From Steinernema hermaphroditum (taxonomy: Eukaryota; Nematoda; Chromadorea; Rhabditida; Steinernematidae), in assembly GCA_030435675.1 (NCBI GenBank), contig CM059621.1, forward strand, positions 10,726,001 to 10,790,000: a stretch of 64,000 bases of DNA. Direction: 5' to 3'. Position numbers and translations under genes: made by a program. Below, piece after piece: positions 20,901-34,361 of this stretch (positions are counted from its first letter, which is position 1; every line of letters starts with the position of its first letter). The notes beneath the pieces were generated by a model. It did no database searches. It was not told where the DNA came from and worked only from the letters and a program-made list of their open reading frames with translations.

Positions 20901-23900
20901 AGGAGCACTTTTGAGGAAGTGGAGGGAACCCCCGGGCGGCGGACCTCCCCTCTGCTACTTCCAGAAGACGGATCGAAAGTGCATCGTCCGCGGAAGCCGC
21001 TGCAGAAAGGAACCAATTTGGGGAAATTGCGCGCGAGGAATCAGCGAACTCCTATTTTCGGGATTCGGCCGCTCCCACGGCGTTTGCAAAAAGAAGAAGT
21101 TCGGCTCCTCTCGAGTGGATTATGCAGATTGCAGACGAGCACTCGGAAGAGAGCCTCCAACGACTTCCACTTAATTAGCTTTGGAAACATCGAAGTCCGC
21201 CGGAAGTCCGCAAAAAGCTTCCGCGAAGGTGATCACGGGGGCCGGGTCCCTACAAAACGCGCGACTTTTGACCTTCTTTGAGATGTTTCATAATGTATTC
21301 GTCGACTCGTCGCCTCCGGCATCGTCTGCAGCGCTTCTGTGAACCGGTTCCTCGAGATCGTCCGATTTCCACGCTGCCGAGCGGAGGCGCTGTTACTGCG
21401 CCTCGGAGGGCCAACTCGGAGAATCGAGTTTGCCCGATCAAAGATTGTGTGTCGCCAACGCGCCTCCGAGGCGAATATAAACACGGTGGCAGCGGCGATG
21501 CAACGAAAGGGCGCTAATAAACAAATGTTTCGGATCGATTCGCGGAAATAAGCTCCTGAATCACCCAGAACGCTGCGGGCTACGGTAGCTTGTGAGTTGG
21601 CCGCCAACGTCTCAGGCAGAAACGTCGCCTGAGTCACCTTTGTCCATAGCAGACGTCACTCGACTCGTTTGCTTATCACCGAGGCATTCATCACCGGGTC
21701 AACTCCTCCGGCATGAGGCCGCTTCTTCCCGGAACGACAGAGTGTTTTTCGCGGCGTTTCACTGCTTTTGCTGCTTTCGCCCTCGGCGCACTGTTTTCAA
21801 AACACAGTCGACGACGCAACATGCCCGGCCGAACTCTCTTCACTCGGCGCTTTTCGCAACAAAACATGACGAGGCCGGCGTCAGCTGGCCTTCGCAGGCC
21901 GCCGGATCGTCGCAAATTTCGGCCGAAAGTGCCGGGGGCCGCGAAAGAACCTTTTTACGAGCGTCGCGTTTGCCCAAAGAATTAATCTAGATTCCCTCTG
22001 GAGACCGCGCGGGCCACACGGAGCGCCCGGGGCGCGAGGGAACGCGGAAATTGGCGTCTTGTTTTGTTCGTGGACTGCACGTCGCGTTCCCCTAAACATC
22101 AACAACACGCCGAGAAGGGACAAACAAGGCATAAACAGGCAGTCACAGAGTTGCGTCAGCAGCTGTGTCCGCGTTTGTGGCGCTCTCTGATGCCTGAAAC
22201 TGGGCATTACCGAGTGCGCATACTTAAGAGTGCAAATCGCTTCGATGACGCGTGTTGTGAGAGATTAAAAAGGCCGGCAGGGAACGTTTTATGGGGGATG
22301 ACAGCTGTTTGATGAATTCCCGCTCGGGCCGGTCGTGACGGGACCCCGCGGGCCAAAGACCGCGCGCCCGCGTGCACCCCGCGCCACTTGTAGTCCGGAT
22401 TGTCCCGAAGGTCGTCGCCCTTTCCGGCTCTTGTAGTCAGGTGTGCGCACTCGGGACCGGCCGTGCTGAGCCTTCGGGGGAACAAAGGATGATGAATGGA
22501 ACTCCGTGGGAGCCCGCCTGGCCCTCAGGTCGAGGAGTCCGCAGCTGTCATATTCGGCTGCCCCTCGGCGATCTAATCTCTCGCGGCGCACTTTCCTTTT
22601 CGAGCACTTCCGCTAATCGGTCCCTCCAAAATACGCGCCTTCGCGGCCAAAGACCGCAGGCCTGCGCGCCCTCCTCCGGGTCCTCATTTGAATGCGCGAG
22701 CGAGCATGCAAGAAACATTGCGGGCTGAATAAACATCGCCGCTGCGGAGGAAGACGCCCCGATGTTGCCTCGGGACTACACGCACTAATCAAGCGTACAA
22801 GGGGCCCAAAAAACCGTCCACGGGCTAATTGGCCACACACGGCGCCGCGATACGGTCGGAACTCGGAATGTAATTGCGAGGAAAAAGAGAAACGCGGCGC
22901 CGAGGGGAGTTCCGACGGAGTTGGATTAGGGGGAAGGGCCTCGAGGGTTTAGGTTCGGAAGGCTTAGGACTCCGAGGCTACCGTATCACTTCAAGGGGCG
23001 AGGGGCGGCAAACACACCTCGGAGACCATGCGGGCACAAACGTTCATAAATCAGGAGAAAAGCACAAAATACGCGAAAAAAGGCGATCGATGGAGGGGAG
23101 CCGAGTGCTCCAGAGTTCGATCGGCTTGCAGGGGCCCCAGGGACTGTAGGCGCCGAATAAACAAACAGGGAACAGGGGAGTGCAAATGGAGGACGCGCGC
23201 GCGACCGTAAAAGTTAACTATAATTGGTGGCGATGGGAAAGGGGCCGGGGAGCCGGTCGGAGACGACTGTTTGGGGGATTTGTACCCGAAAGTGTGTCAA
23301 ATGTTGTTTCGAATTGTCGCCGCCGCGCAAATTCTCTTTTTTGTGGCGTCCGCCGGTGGAGGGGAAGTAATTTTGGGTGACAGTGGACGGACGGTCGCAG
23401 GAAACAAGGCACCCGGAGGCGTATGCAAATGAACACTTGGGGCTGGCCGGGGTACGGTAGCCGGAGACCGGACGGAAACGCGATGTTTCCAAAGAGCAAG
23501 AGTGTTTTCTCGAGGTGGATGTTGTGGAAACGCGATTGTTTTGACGGAAGGGAGCCGGGAAGGACGAGGCTGAATCACCGGGGAGCCTCGGGATCCGTGG
23601 AAATTCGATCCCGGATCGCCTAATTGACCTTCGGTTTGACGTTTAAGCGCCGCGATCGTCGATCTCCGGGGGAACAAAGGGCTCTGTGCACTCTGAGTCA
23701 GGGAGGCAAATCCGTCTGCCGATTGAATGGCCTCTGATGGAGCGGATTCTCGGAAACCTCGAGGGCCCAGAATAGCCCGTTCGCCCCAGCAGGTTAGGGT
23801 GCGCGCGGGCCGCGCATTCCTGGGCTAAAGATAGTCGTCGGGACTGTTGACACAGTCGGCAAGTCGAGGCGCTTTTGCGCAAGCCGGCAAGAGGAGGGCA

Positions 23901-26900
23901 CACACAAAAACAGCGCCGTGGAAAAGGCCGCGGACCTTTCGGCCCAAAACACCCAAATTTGAATATCGACAACAAAGCGGAGTTTCGGAAATGTCGCCGA
24001 TTGAGTCAGAAGAAGGTGAGTCAGCCGCTCCCCATGCACTCCTCGGAGCGTCTTCTCCTTCGAGGACTTCGGGCATCGGAGGCCACAGTAGCCTCGGAGC
24101 GACGTTTCCGCTCGCCGCGTTTAAGTATGCGCATTCGGGAGTGGGCGAGGGAAGGAGTTGTTCGCGAGGAACAACCCTGAAGGGACCCCCTTCCGATCAG
24201 GGTGATCCCTCCGTGACCCAGTTCCCGGCCTCCCGACGCCATAAACGCCTTTGGCAAAGAAGCGTCGCCGCCCTACCGTACCCCGGCCGCCGGAGAAACA
24301 ACAAAGCAAACAAGGAAAGCGATTTGGTGTGTTTTTTTTTGCAAATTCGGCGTCGATTGTGTCGATCGATCGTCCGATTTCGAAAGGGATTAGGCGTGCG
24401 CGGCCCCGATTCTTGTACACACTAATCCTCGTTTTTTCGCGTTTCCAACGTTTCTCCGATCCAGTCCTCTGTTGTTGTTTGCTTTCAGCGCACCCCACTC
24501 GTCCTCTCCGTCGGCGCAATTTTCGCAAATTGCATCGCGAAACATTTTGCAACTCAAAAAAGCGGCGCCCGAGGGGGCCGATCGATCCAATTTGGCCAAA
24601 GAGCAGCGGGCAGGCAGCAGGCCCGCAACTAATTATCAACTGTTTCGCATTTGGCATTCATTGAAGTACGCCGTCTGCTGGAGCCCCCGGGGAGCGAAAA
24701 AACGGTCGGCGGAGGAGTGGATCGCATGAATTCGGAGGCGATCCCTTTTTAGGACATGAAAGAGATATTACACGCCGCGAGGAAACTAGAAACTCTACCG
24801 TAGTCCCCTGAGGGTGGTGCACTTTGATGCGGAAGCGAACGGCCACATACGAAAGTAATTATAAGGGGATTCGTGGAACGGGGCCGGAGGTGAGGAGAGC
24901 AAAGAGCGCTCGGATTAGGCGAGGACTTTCCCGCGACGTCATGCTTTGGAGTTTCGGAGAAGGTGAGGTGCGGAGACCGAGAGGCTGGGCGCGCGGCTGA
25001 CTAAGGTAATGAGCCGGTGACTCATCGGGATCGACAAAAGGCTTTGGGAATCGACTTCTTTCTTTTTGAGTTTTCCGAAGTGGTTAGGGAAAGACGGAAT
25101 GAGGTTCTACTCAAGCCGAAGGGGACTGAGATCCTTTTCAAGGAGGTCGTGTTGAAGAAGGCGGACTCAAATTGTACCTCTTCTTGTATTCGTTTTCACG
25201 AGAATTCGCAAAGCACAAATCTCGTTCTTTCAGGCAAAGAAACGACATAATCGAAAATGTATCTTGAAATCGTAGTAACCAAGGGGACCGATTCATCACT
25301 GAATGGCGAAGAGGGATGCGACCTAAGACCGAAAGCTTTCAAAAACACTTTCTTTCAGCATGGAGACAATTGTCCTTTGAATCAGAACCACCTTCTTTTA
25401 CCCATAATTGCCCAGAAAGACAACTCTCCCTTCATCTTTATCTCCACTTAGTTGTGGCTTCCCCAGATGCCTCCGGGATTACCTCCGTGGCGTAAGAGAT
25501 CGTGCTTACTCACTCCGTCATTAGCGGCTTCTATTCCCGGCTTGCATCGCCGTAGAATTAGCCGGGACTTCAATTATTCCCTCGAATGCACTTTCTGAAT
25601 CCATAATTATGCCGAAACATCTGTCTTCGCGCGGGAGGAGGAAGTCGCCTTCGACCACCTACAGTTCCGATTCCGAGAAGCCGAAGCACAAAAACGCCTT
25701 AGAAGTGCATTTAATTACGCAAATGACCTTCGGACGCCGAATATAATAAGCTGACCAGGCGAACTTGGTGACGTGTGTCTCCACGCCGCGAACGGTCATC
25801 TTTTGGGAGATTAAACTTGTGAACTTCTGGCGGAGATTGGCTGTCCGAGATAAGAAAACGACACTTTGGAGAGGTTTCGGGGATCGGCGCACTCTGAGGA
25901 CACGCCGGAATGTGTCCGGAGTGTATTTCTGGCCCATGAGGAACTCGGTGGTGCCATCTCGAGAACGTCTCGAGAGCGGCGGCGCTCAGCTGGAAGCGTC
26001 TGTAGCGCGCGGGATCTCTGCTTTGTGTCCGGCCTCTCCTCCCGCTGCCTCTTTTTGTGCGTTTTTTGTGCGCATAAAAAGGGCGAATTGGGAACAACAC
26101 GGTCCGCAGGCTGCTCGGTGTCTGCTGTTCGCCCGATGCCATAAATAAAATCGATCCAAAAAACAACTGCGGAGCAGTGGAGCCGAGGGAGTCGGCGGCT
26201 GTCGCGGACGACAGCGCGACTCGATGACGACGGCGCGGTGCCCTTGAGGGTGGCGGTGCGAGGCGCGGAAGTCATGCGGCCGCACGAATAAAAAACGACT
26301 TCGACGACCGACTGACAGATGTTTTTTGGTGTGTGGGGGACCGTCGGCTGGGAAAAAGGGTTCAGCCGGAGGGTCAGGAAAGGCGCGATCGGATCGGAGG
26401 CGAAAGTGGGTCGTTGTAAAGCGAGAAGTTGAAAAAAGCGCCGATCTGACGCTCTAGGCTGACCTACTTGGGGCGATCAGCAAAGAGTTGCGATGGAAAA
26501 TGTAAAAAATGACGAAAGGGGGTTGACAGGGCGAGCGAGAGGGGTCGAAAGAGCACGCCGTGTTACAACTCCATGCGCACCCCGAAACTGAAGGGAAGAG
26601 GTGGTGGGGTTCAGTTCGACTGGAAGTGCATTCGAAGGGACGTTGACGAAGATGATGCATTGCACAGCTCCTTTCCTAACATAATCGGTTTCTCTTTGAC
26701 GCCTCTGACTCGCGAAGGAAATTCAAATCTCTCTTACCGTACCCAGGCTAAGCTACTTTTATCCGTAGAGTCTTTTCATGTGAAAATGGAGGGAACGCCA
26801 AAAATATCCAAATACGATTTCTCCCAGCAGAAACAGGACAAAAGGAAAATGTCAACTCATGGCTCTCATCGGACTCCTTTATACGGTCTTCTCTACAGGG

Positions 26901-29900
26901 TGCATAGAGAAGAGACCGGCCCTCTAGGCGCGGGAGCGCCAAAATAGATAGGAGATGGGACCGGGCCCAGTAGACTCTTTTGTCTGAACTGAGACGGAGA
27001 TGTCTACGAGACCAGTGGGCCGGTCTAAATGACTTATTCTCTTTGTACTCACTGCGGTGGATCGGCCGAAAGAGGGTCTGCCTTCTAAAGTCAGCGGAAG
27101 ATACAAGCTCCACTCGAAACAGCCCCATTCCTGGCGTTCTCCATTCATTAAATTCCTGGCAATCACAAAGAAAGAAAACATGGGGACACATTTCTGCCGA
27201 GAAGACAATAATATTTGTGCACGTTTCGGAGGTCGCCGTCTATTTTCGGAATCTTTCCACAGACTTTCCCAGGATCTGTTATTTGCCTGGCACCTACACG
27301 TCACAGACGATGCCGCTCAGCAGAAGTTGGAATTCCCGAGAACGTCAGATGATTAGGGGTGCCCTCGTCCCTCAATCTGCACTTAAAGAGATTTCCCAGG
27401 GCAACTACGTCTTTCCTAATGCAACTTTCGAAAACCACACGCACCGGCCAATTAGAAGGTCATTACACGAAAAAGAGTGCAATTCACGTTAGTCACGGAA
27501 TCTGAGTCATCCACTTAAGTCGTGTTCTGCCGCCACCTCGGCTCGAACGGACAAAGGAACGGTCAGCCAGCCTCGCAGAGCTTGGAAGTAGACCTGCTGG
27601 CGCCTTCCAGCATTCTCGAAAGCAATAACAAGGGGAAAGCGGAAACGCACTTCCAGTCGCGTGACTCCAAAGGCAACTTATGAATAGAGTCACGCGCGAG
27701 AGCGAACAAACAGATGCCGAACCTACAATTACGCTCCAGTCACGCAGCTCCGAGCACCATACTACACACCTTGTTTTGACGCTTTCTCAAATACAACCTG
27801 AGCAACCTTCGAAGGTTGATGTTTTGACAGGTAGAAGCAGTTCTAATGGCTGCTTGAGTGGGGGTTGCAGCCTAAGTACTGACAGTATCTCGCAGAAGGA
27901 AAGAGATATTCCAGAAGAGTCACCACAGATCGACATTGTGCAGAATTTCCAAAGCGAAAATATGCGCCAAAGGGGCCGTAGGGCGTTTTGGAAAGGACGA
28001 TTTCGCCGTGATTACAAAGCGTGTTTGTTGTGCTTGGAAAGCGAAAACAGAATCTGAATGTTTTCTCGGCGGCAGAATCGCCGAAGGACGTTGAGTCATT
28101 GCAGCGACGACGCCAAAACAGTGCTGCGCGGACGCTGTTTTGGTGCAGATCGCGAGCGAGATTACGGTAGCCGCGATGTTTGGATTCGCGGGGGAGATTC
28201 TCAGGCGGCTGTTTATATTTGGACGCGGCGATGTTCTCGGCGGAGAGTTCGTGTTTATGCCGAAGCCCCGGAAGAGAAGGAAAGGTTTCCAGTGGGGATT
28301 AGGACCGACGTTGGAAACTCTAGAGAACACTTGGCCTCGGGGCCTCTGGACGAGAGGCTACCGTAGTCGCCGCCTAGGTAGAGGCGATGTCGTCGGAGAA
28401 GAACGCAAGGCTTAGAAGGATAAGGGATGGGAAGTATTGTGTGAATTATGGAATCACGGGAGATTAGCATTATTCACTGCCTACAAACTGCGCATGATAC
28501 CGGGTAATAAGCCGATTCCCGAAGCTCTCGTTCTAATGAAGTGTTTGTTTTTTATGGGGTGAATCAGCCTCCGATCTCCTCAGTCCATTATTAAGGTGAA
28601 AAGGCGTCGCAACCGGCAATCGGATACATCCAAATGACACCTTGGGGAACGGGGAGACTAGGACTGCGCTCTAGACCACTAGAGGTTAATTGTGACGTTT
28701 GTTTTGCCTTTGGTTTCTCGGAAACAGAAGACACTAATTGAGGCGTAGTGCAGTCATACAAATTTCTCAGAATAGAATGTTTCACTCTGTACGAGAAGAT
28801 GAAAGATCCTCTGAGGACCATATCTGGTGATATCTAGCCACTCATTAGAACCCTACTGAGACGTATCTTGAACTTGACCACAAAAAGGGCAAATTGTGAA
28901 AAGGGACCATCGGATACCGTAGCGGTCAGGGAGCGTATTGTGATATGCACTTTCGCCTGCAGAAATAGCCCCTTCCACATAGTTTGCGCCTTCCCACGAC
29001 CACGCTTCGATTCCGATCGAGAGGTCAGAGCTCACGAATCGTCGCTTTTTTAGGCATGTACTTTAATCCAATTCATCTGTTCTCCGTGCTTCTGACACGC
29101 GTGGGAGGAGATGCAAAGGAATCTGGGGATCCCTAGGAGAGGGACGCAGTGAGTCAACTTTAGGAGCGTCGTCTTGCGGAGCTCGATTCCCACAAGTACT
29201 TTCCTTCTGCTACAGGAATCGCCATGACTGTGCGAACCGAGCCTGACTCCGGCCGACGTCAGATCGGAGAGTGACGTCGGCCCTGTGAAATGCACTTGTG
29301 AATGTCAGTTTCCACAGAAATCCACGACTCCACACTCGGATTGTAAAACTGGGGCCTTTTTAGGGAGTTTGCGGGCATCGATAATGGAATAACTGGAAGT
29401 GACAGCATCGGATTAGAGCGGAAGACGTTGGCCTTAGAGCATAAGAAAGGAGCTGTAGCGGTACGGTACATGGATGGAGGGGAGAGCAGCTGCTGAGGCA
29501 GCGGTTCAAGTGTTTTTCTACGGGATAAACGAGTTTACTCGTTGTACCCGTACATGATTAGTGTAATACTGGGAAGTGTTATGGCGATCATCAGTGAGTA
29601 ACACAAGAAAATACTTCTCTGATGTAAGCTCTCCTCTGAGGTCACCTTGGGATTGTCTTCAATCGCCCAAAGGGGAGACTTATCCACCCACGAACATCTT
29701 TGGAAAAACCTGCATTTCGGGTTGGAACCTGTGGGCAGAGAGCGGTCTTCAGCCCACGAGATTCTCCGAATTTCAGTCGTCTCAGCGCACACAAAAGCCC
29801 AAGTACATAGTTTAGGTCTGACTTCCCAGAAAGGTCACATACTAAATCCGGCCACGCGTGGACCCTACAACTCAGCGGTGCCCTAAGGTCACGCACGATT

Positions 29901-31930
29901 CTGCAAATCTGCCCTCACTTCCCCCATAGTGCATACGACTCTGCATACTGTACTTCCCCAAAGGGATACAACGGACGTGGTAAGGGCCCCGATTCGAGGA
30001 AAGTCCGATCGATAGGGGTGCAGCTCCAATTCGGAGTTCTCGGAATCGCGTCCTTTAAATGATTTATAATTCGGAATTAAATAATTCATCGCGGGGCGCA
30101 CGTTCCACGAACGCGGCGGCGTTTGGAGTTGTACCCGGGAGCAAATCAATCGGCGACCGAAAAGCGCCAAAACAACAAAACACAGAAACGATTAGGGCCA
30201 GCTGGACCTCCCTGGGGGGCCCGGGGGACCGCGATCCGAGTGTTTCTGGCGGATGTGTCACCGAACGGCCGGAAACGTTTCGCCGTGGCAAAACAAACGC
30301 GCGATGCACTCAAAACACAATAAAGCGAGCGAATCACTCGGAGGCGACTTTCTCTCATTTTGGCCGACGGAAAACACGAAAGTGCACTCGAGTCACGTGT
30401 GTTTCCCCTCTGACGCACCACGTCCGCGTTCGGATGGCCCTCGGGAGCCCCCGGTAGGCTCCAGTGTACTGTCGTTGGACCGGCTCCCACCGTACCCCGG
30501 AGAATTGGGCATCCGGAGAAGCGTCGTGGTTTCTCGTTCAGGACAAACACGACCTAGGGATGTCCTTGTGGTTCGGAGTGTTCGCGGCAGAAGTCACATG
30601 TCGGCGACGATTTGTTTTGGAAGTCGGAAAACACTCGAGGCCGTCTGAAAGCGTCCTCGGACATCGGCGCTTGTTTTCGAAGAAGCTGTCCGAAAAACAG
30701 AAGTCAGACGCTGCTTCTACGATCATTACGATTGCAGAAGATGGGGTCTGCAGACCTACAGATTGTTTGAAAGCGGTTTACTTCAGGACTCTCCTGGCAC
30801 TTTGATGACTGTACTGAGTGCTGTTAGTGTTCATGTGAATGGCGTGCGGGTGATTAATCCCGATCTTTGGTGAGCACTAGAACAGTAGGCACTATTCCAA
30901 GCCTTCCGGCATTGGAACGCAAAAGTCCAACAGGCATTACGCACAGGTTTGATCACAGTTTTTCGTCATTCCATGCAGGAGAAGCATGGAATCTTCACTG
31001 TCTTCCTAATCCATCTTTAGCTATCGTCGTGCCGGTTCATTTGATGATTCTATAGGACGCCTGATTTTGTCTTATCCATTCACATACCGTAAGATTTCAG
31101 GGTACGGTTGAAACTATGTTTTTGACCGCTTTTTGCTCCATCCTCTGTGCTGTATACTTCGGAGACATTTCGTCTCTCGCGATGTATTATTATTGTTGTG
31201 CTTTTGTGTGGATGACCCACTTTGGCGACGTTTCAACATCGCTACCCTCCGGTCATTTCCAGCGCGTCACCTATTTGTTTGTCACATTCGCGACCGCCGT
31301 CCACTTTTTGAAGTTTCGGCGACCCACAAACGGTCACTGCGTTCGAATTCCTCGAGGTTCTTCTCCGCTGCAGACGTTGCAATCGGACGGACGCGCGCTC
31401 TCTTCTGTTTTTCGCCCCTCGGCGCTGTAAAGTGCGCCAAAACAAAGGAAATTCCGAGGCGCTGTTTCACGGTTCCGCGAAGGCGAATGGTGGACAGGGA
31501 TGCGCGGAGGAGTCCGATCTCCGGTGCGTTAGATTAGAGAAACAATAACAGTTACACGGAACTGCACTGGAACAAGGATCAAATGGAAAGTGCACCTCTG
31601 TTTCGGCACGTACACCCGGCCACCTCGAGATCGGGCAACAGTTCGATGGAACCAGTGTTTGATGCTTGGTGTGGATTTACGTGGTTACTCTGGATATGAA
31701 TTCGCCCAAAAATAAACCGAGAGAAGGGGAGCCTGTTGTGTGATAAGTGGTGGAACGTAAACCAGCGGACGGGTGTGACGTGCGGAGGACGGTCGACCTG
31801 TGATCTGAGAGATCAACAAGAGCGTAAAAAAACAGCAACACCGGTGGCCCAGAAGAATGCATCCAGTGAAAGAGCTTTTAGCGAATCCAGGTATAACGGC
31901 TCCATCTAAAGAATGCAAAAAGTAAACAAA

Positions 31931-31980
31931 GAATGCGGTCTCTACTCACAAGGGAGTACTTGTGAGTAGAGACCGCATTC
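31931..31980. repeat. perfect hairpin, 22-bp stem and 6-base loop
   Basis: The arm 31931-31952 (GAATGCGGTCTCTACTCACA plus AG) is the exact reverse complement of 31959-31980, leaving the loop GGAGTA at 31953-31958. A pre-miRNA usually has bulges and a longer stem, so a recent snap-back inversion or a structured RNA are alternatives. Confidence 0.9.
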
Positions 31981-31999
31981 GAACAAAAGATACAATAAT

Positions 32000-32095
32000 A
32001 CCCACAGAGAGAGAGTGACTAATGATCTGCGTCAAGCGACAACAATGTCGTTCAATTGGCGATGTTTGAGAAAATACCCAGAGAGAGAGTGACTA
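32000..32095 (+). repeat. imperfect direct repeat around ACCCAgAGAGAGAGTGACTAA
   Basis: A copy at 32000-32022 (with an extra CA) and one at 32075-32095 are separated by about 52 bp. They lie immediately to the right of the perfect hairpin. Confidence 0.7.
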
Positions 32096-34361
32096 ACACT
32101 TGTGGTCTCACAGGCATCTTTAGTCTTTTTTGTTTTCTGACCTCTGACCATCTTCTGATATTTAAGACAGGATCTGGCGTGACATGGTAGTATCAACAGT
32201 TAACAATAAGTGACAAGCCATGAACGAGAAAAAAAGACTTTTGCCTACCATCCCTGTGGTGCGCCCGAACGCTCTACTTAGAGTAGAAACAAATCTGAAA
32301 GTGTCGAAGTTGTGCCGCCTTTCGGATGTGATCGAAGTTCTTCGCATCGGATCGGAGGCGTGTGTTTTTGGTCTTCAAAGAAAGCCTGGTCCTTCCTCAC
32401 AAGGTGTTCTTTGTTTACTTTGGATGCTTCCCGGCTATTAGAGAGAAAAGCGCCATTAAGAAACTACAGTACACAGACAATAGGTGGTCCCACTGCAATC
32501 AACCTCGTGCACCTTTGTTTCCATTTCGGGCGTTTTGTTTTCCTGTCCATTTTTCCAAAAACAGCCCAGAGATCACCGTTTATAATCGCAGTCCTCGTCA
32601 ACATCGTGTTTTCCCAAATTCTGATTTTTCGTCCTCTTGTGTAACCCGGCCAGTCCGCTCTCTGCAGAGTGTAAACCTCGAGACCCGTCGACGAGAACCT
32701 TGGTTTCCAGCCGCGACCAAAACATCCAAAGCTGGCAACAGAGATCGACAAATCTCCCAAAATTCCAACGCTCCATGGGCATAGGATGGCGACGTTCGGC
32801 CCACTTGGAGGCGATAGAAGCAGAGGCGCTCCAAGGGTGTTGTCCCCGAAAGGACGACCCGGGGTGTTTTGTAGCACCGAGTCGGTCGCATGATCGATGT
32901 GGATCTATTTTCGATGGAGAGGCGAAATATGCAAAAAGTGATGGATGGCGGGGCGAAAGAAAGGAGTTGCGAAGAAAACGAAAGCGAAAACCAAAGAGCG
33001 AGGCGGAGGCACCAGGAAGTCAACGTGTCCCCCGAAAACAGGTCGGCGCGCCACGGGGCACAAACTTCGAGGGATTCGGTAAACACTTCGGCGACGCAAA
33101 CTCCAAAACTGTTTGGAAACTCTACGTGGATGATCGATGGAAAAGGGGGCGACAGATGTGTGTGGCCGACAGAGAAAGACCGGGGCCTATCAGTGTATTA
33201 CTGTAGGGCCGAGCACCAAATAGTCATGGGATGCACCATTGGTCCTGCTCATAGAAGAGAGAAAGTCCGGAAAAGTGCGGAGGTTGATGGGAAACACACT
33301 TTCTCGAAGACGTTCTATATACATCCAAAGATCAATTTTGGACCTCTAGAAATCTTTTGGGTCTTTGGAGATTTTGGATTTGGATCCTCTTCGTTCTCGT
33401 TTATGGGAGGATCCACAAATCATCCTTCAAAATAGGTCTCGAGTGGGTCGTTATAAGCTCAAAAAGTGCACTCTCCACGGGACGATCGATTTGACATTGT
33501 AATCGGCAAAAACACTTCCTCTGTTTTGCTTTTCCACAGACAGAAGATCGCATAAACACTGCATGGGAGCACGTACCGACTCTTGTTATTGTTTTGCTTC
33601 CGTTCGATCATGCATTGATCAGAACCTAGGAAGAAGGTCCACCGATAGCGATCGGGGAAGTTGAAAACAATGAGTGCTGCTTGTCGCAATTTCGGCGAAC
33701 GGTGAAGTCGAGGAGAGAAAACAATTCTGTTTACATTCGCCTGCAGATGACAAACAACAACAGGTGCATCCAGAAATCAAGGTCGACCTTGATGGAATCC
33801 CCGATGTGGGGGTCGGCGAGGGAATGCGAATACAGAACAAGCACTGATAAGCACAAAAGGGGCACAAGATGACTGGATGTTGTTGAAGACGATGGACACA
33901 TAACAATGTTTAGAGCCTTCCTAATCGTTTGCTGCCAGTGGTAAACGCGCGGAATAAGCTTTACGTAAATCGCCCTGAAGAAACACGGTAGGATCTTAAT
34001 TTTGGCGTGAGCACACCTGTGCATCCCATTTTCACAGTTGAGCAATCCTACAATGGAGATGGTCTGCAGAATTCTCACACATCCAGAGTGGCACCTTAGT
34101 TTGCGCACTTTCGGAATGTGAGAAACAATGCACTCGGGTTCCCTCCATTTTTCTGCAATCAGTCGTATTCCACTTAATCTTGCCCCGAAGTGTCATATTT
34201 CCCTACTGTATTACTGTAGACGTGGTGCTTCTTTCGTTCTTCCATGATTGGCATCGATTGGCTGCATCGAACCCGGCCTCGTAGCGGCGCCGCATTGCAT
34301 CCACCGACTCGTGTCCATTTACTTCCTCCGTCTCCAGGGTTTTGGACCGCCGTCCTCCACC

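Larger units (their letters stand above)
17999..34361. other. 16-kb region without recognisable genes, upstream of the forkhead gene
   Basis: I find no exon with family resemblance on either strand. Many long frames exist, especially in the GC-rich part at about 18.3-25 kb, but they overlap on both strands, share no splice context and look like composition effects. What can be seen are about 14 copies of TAC[C/G]GTA, a perfect 22-bp-stem hairpin at 31931 and a short direct repeat near 32.0 kb. The position upstream of a developmental regulator suggests enhancer DNA and possibly further 5' exons of the forkhead gene; this is inference. Confidence 0.5.

Noticed and set aside
20180..21016. 278-residue minus-strand frame, and many similar long frames at 18-25 kb
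   Set aside because: Equally long frames run on the opposite strand over the same bases, Arg-rich with no motifs. GC-rich DNA with few stops explains them.
28140..28415. 91-residue plus frame containing TACGGTAGCC
   Set aside because: Composed partly of the dispersed motif; no homology and no exon context.
31931..31980. Perfect hairpin called as a microRNA gene
   Set aside because: Stem is too short and too perfect, with a 6-base loop; no known nematode miRNA seed recognised. Recorded as a repeat only.
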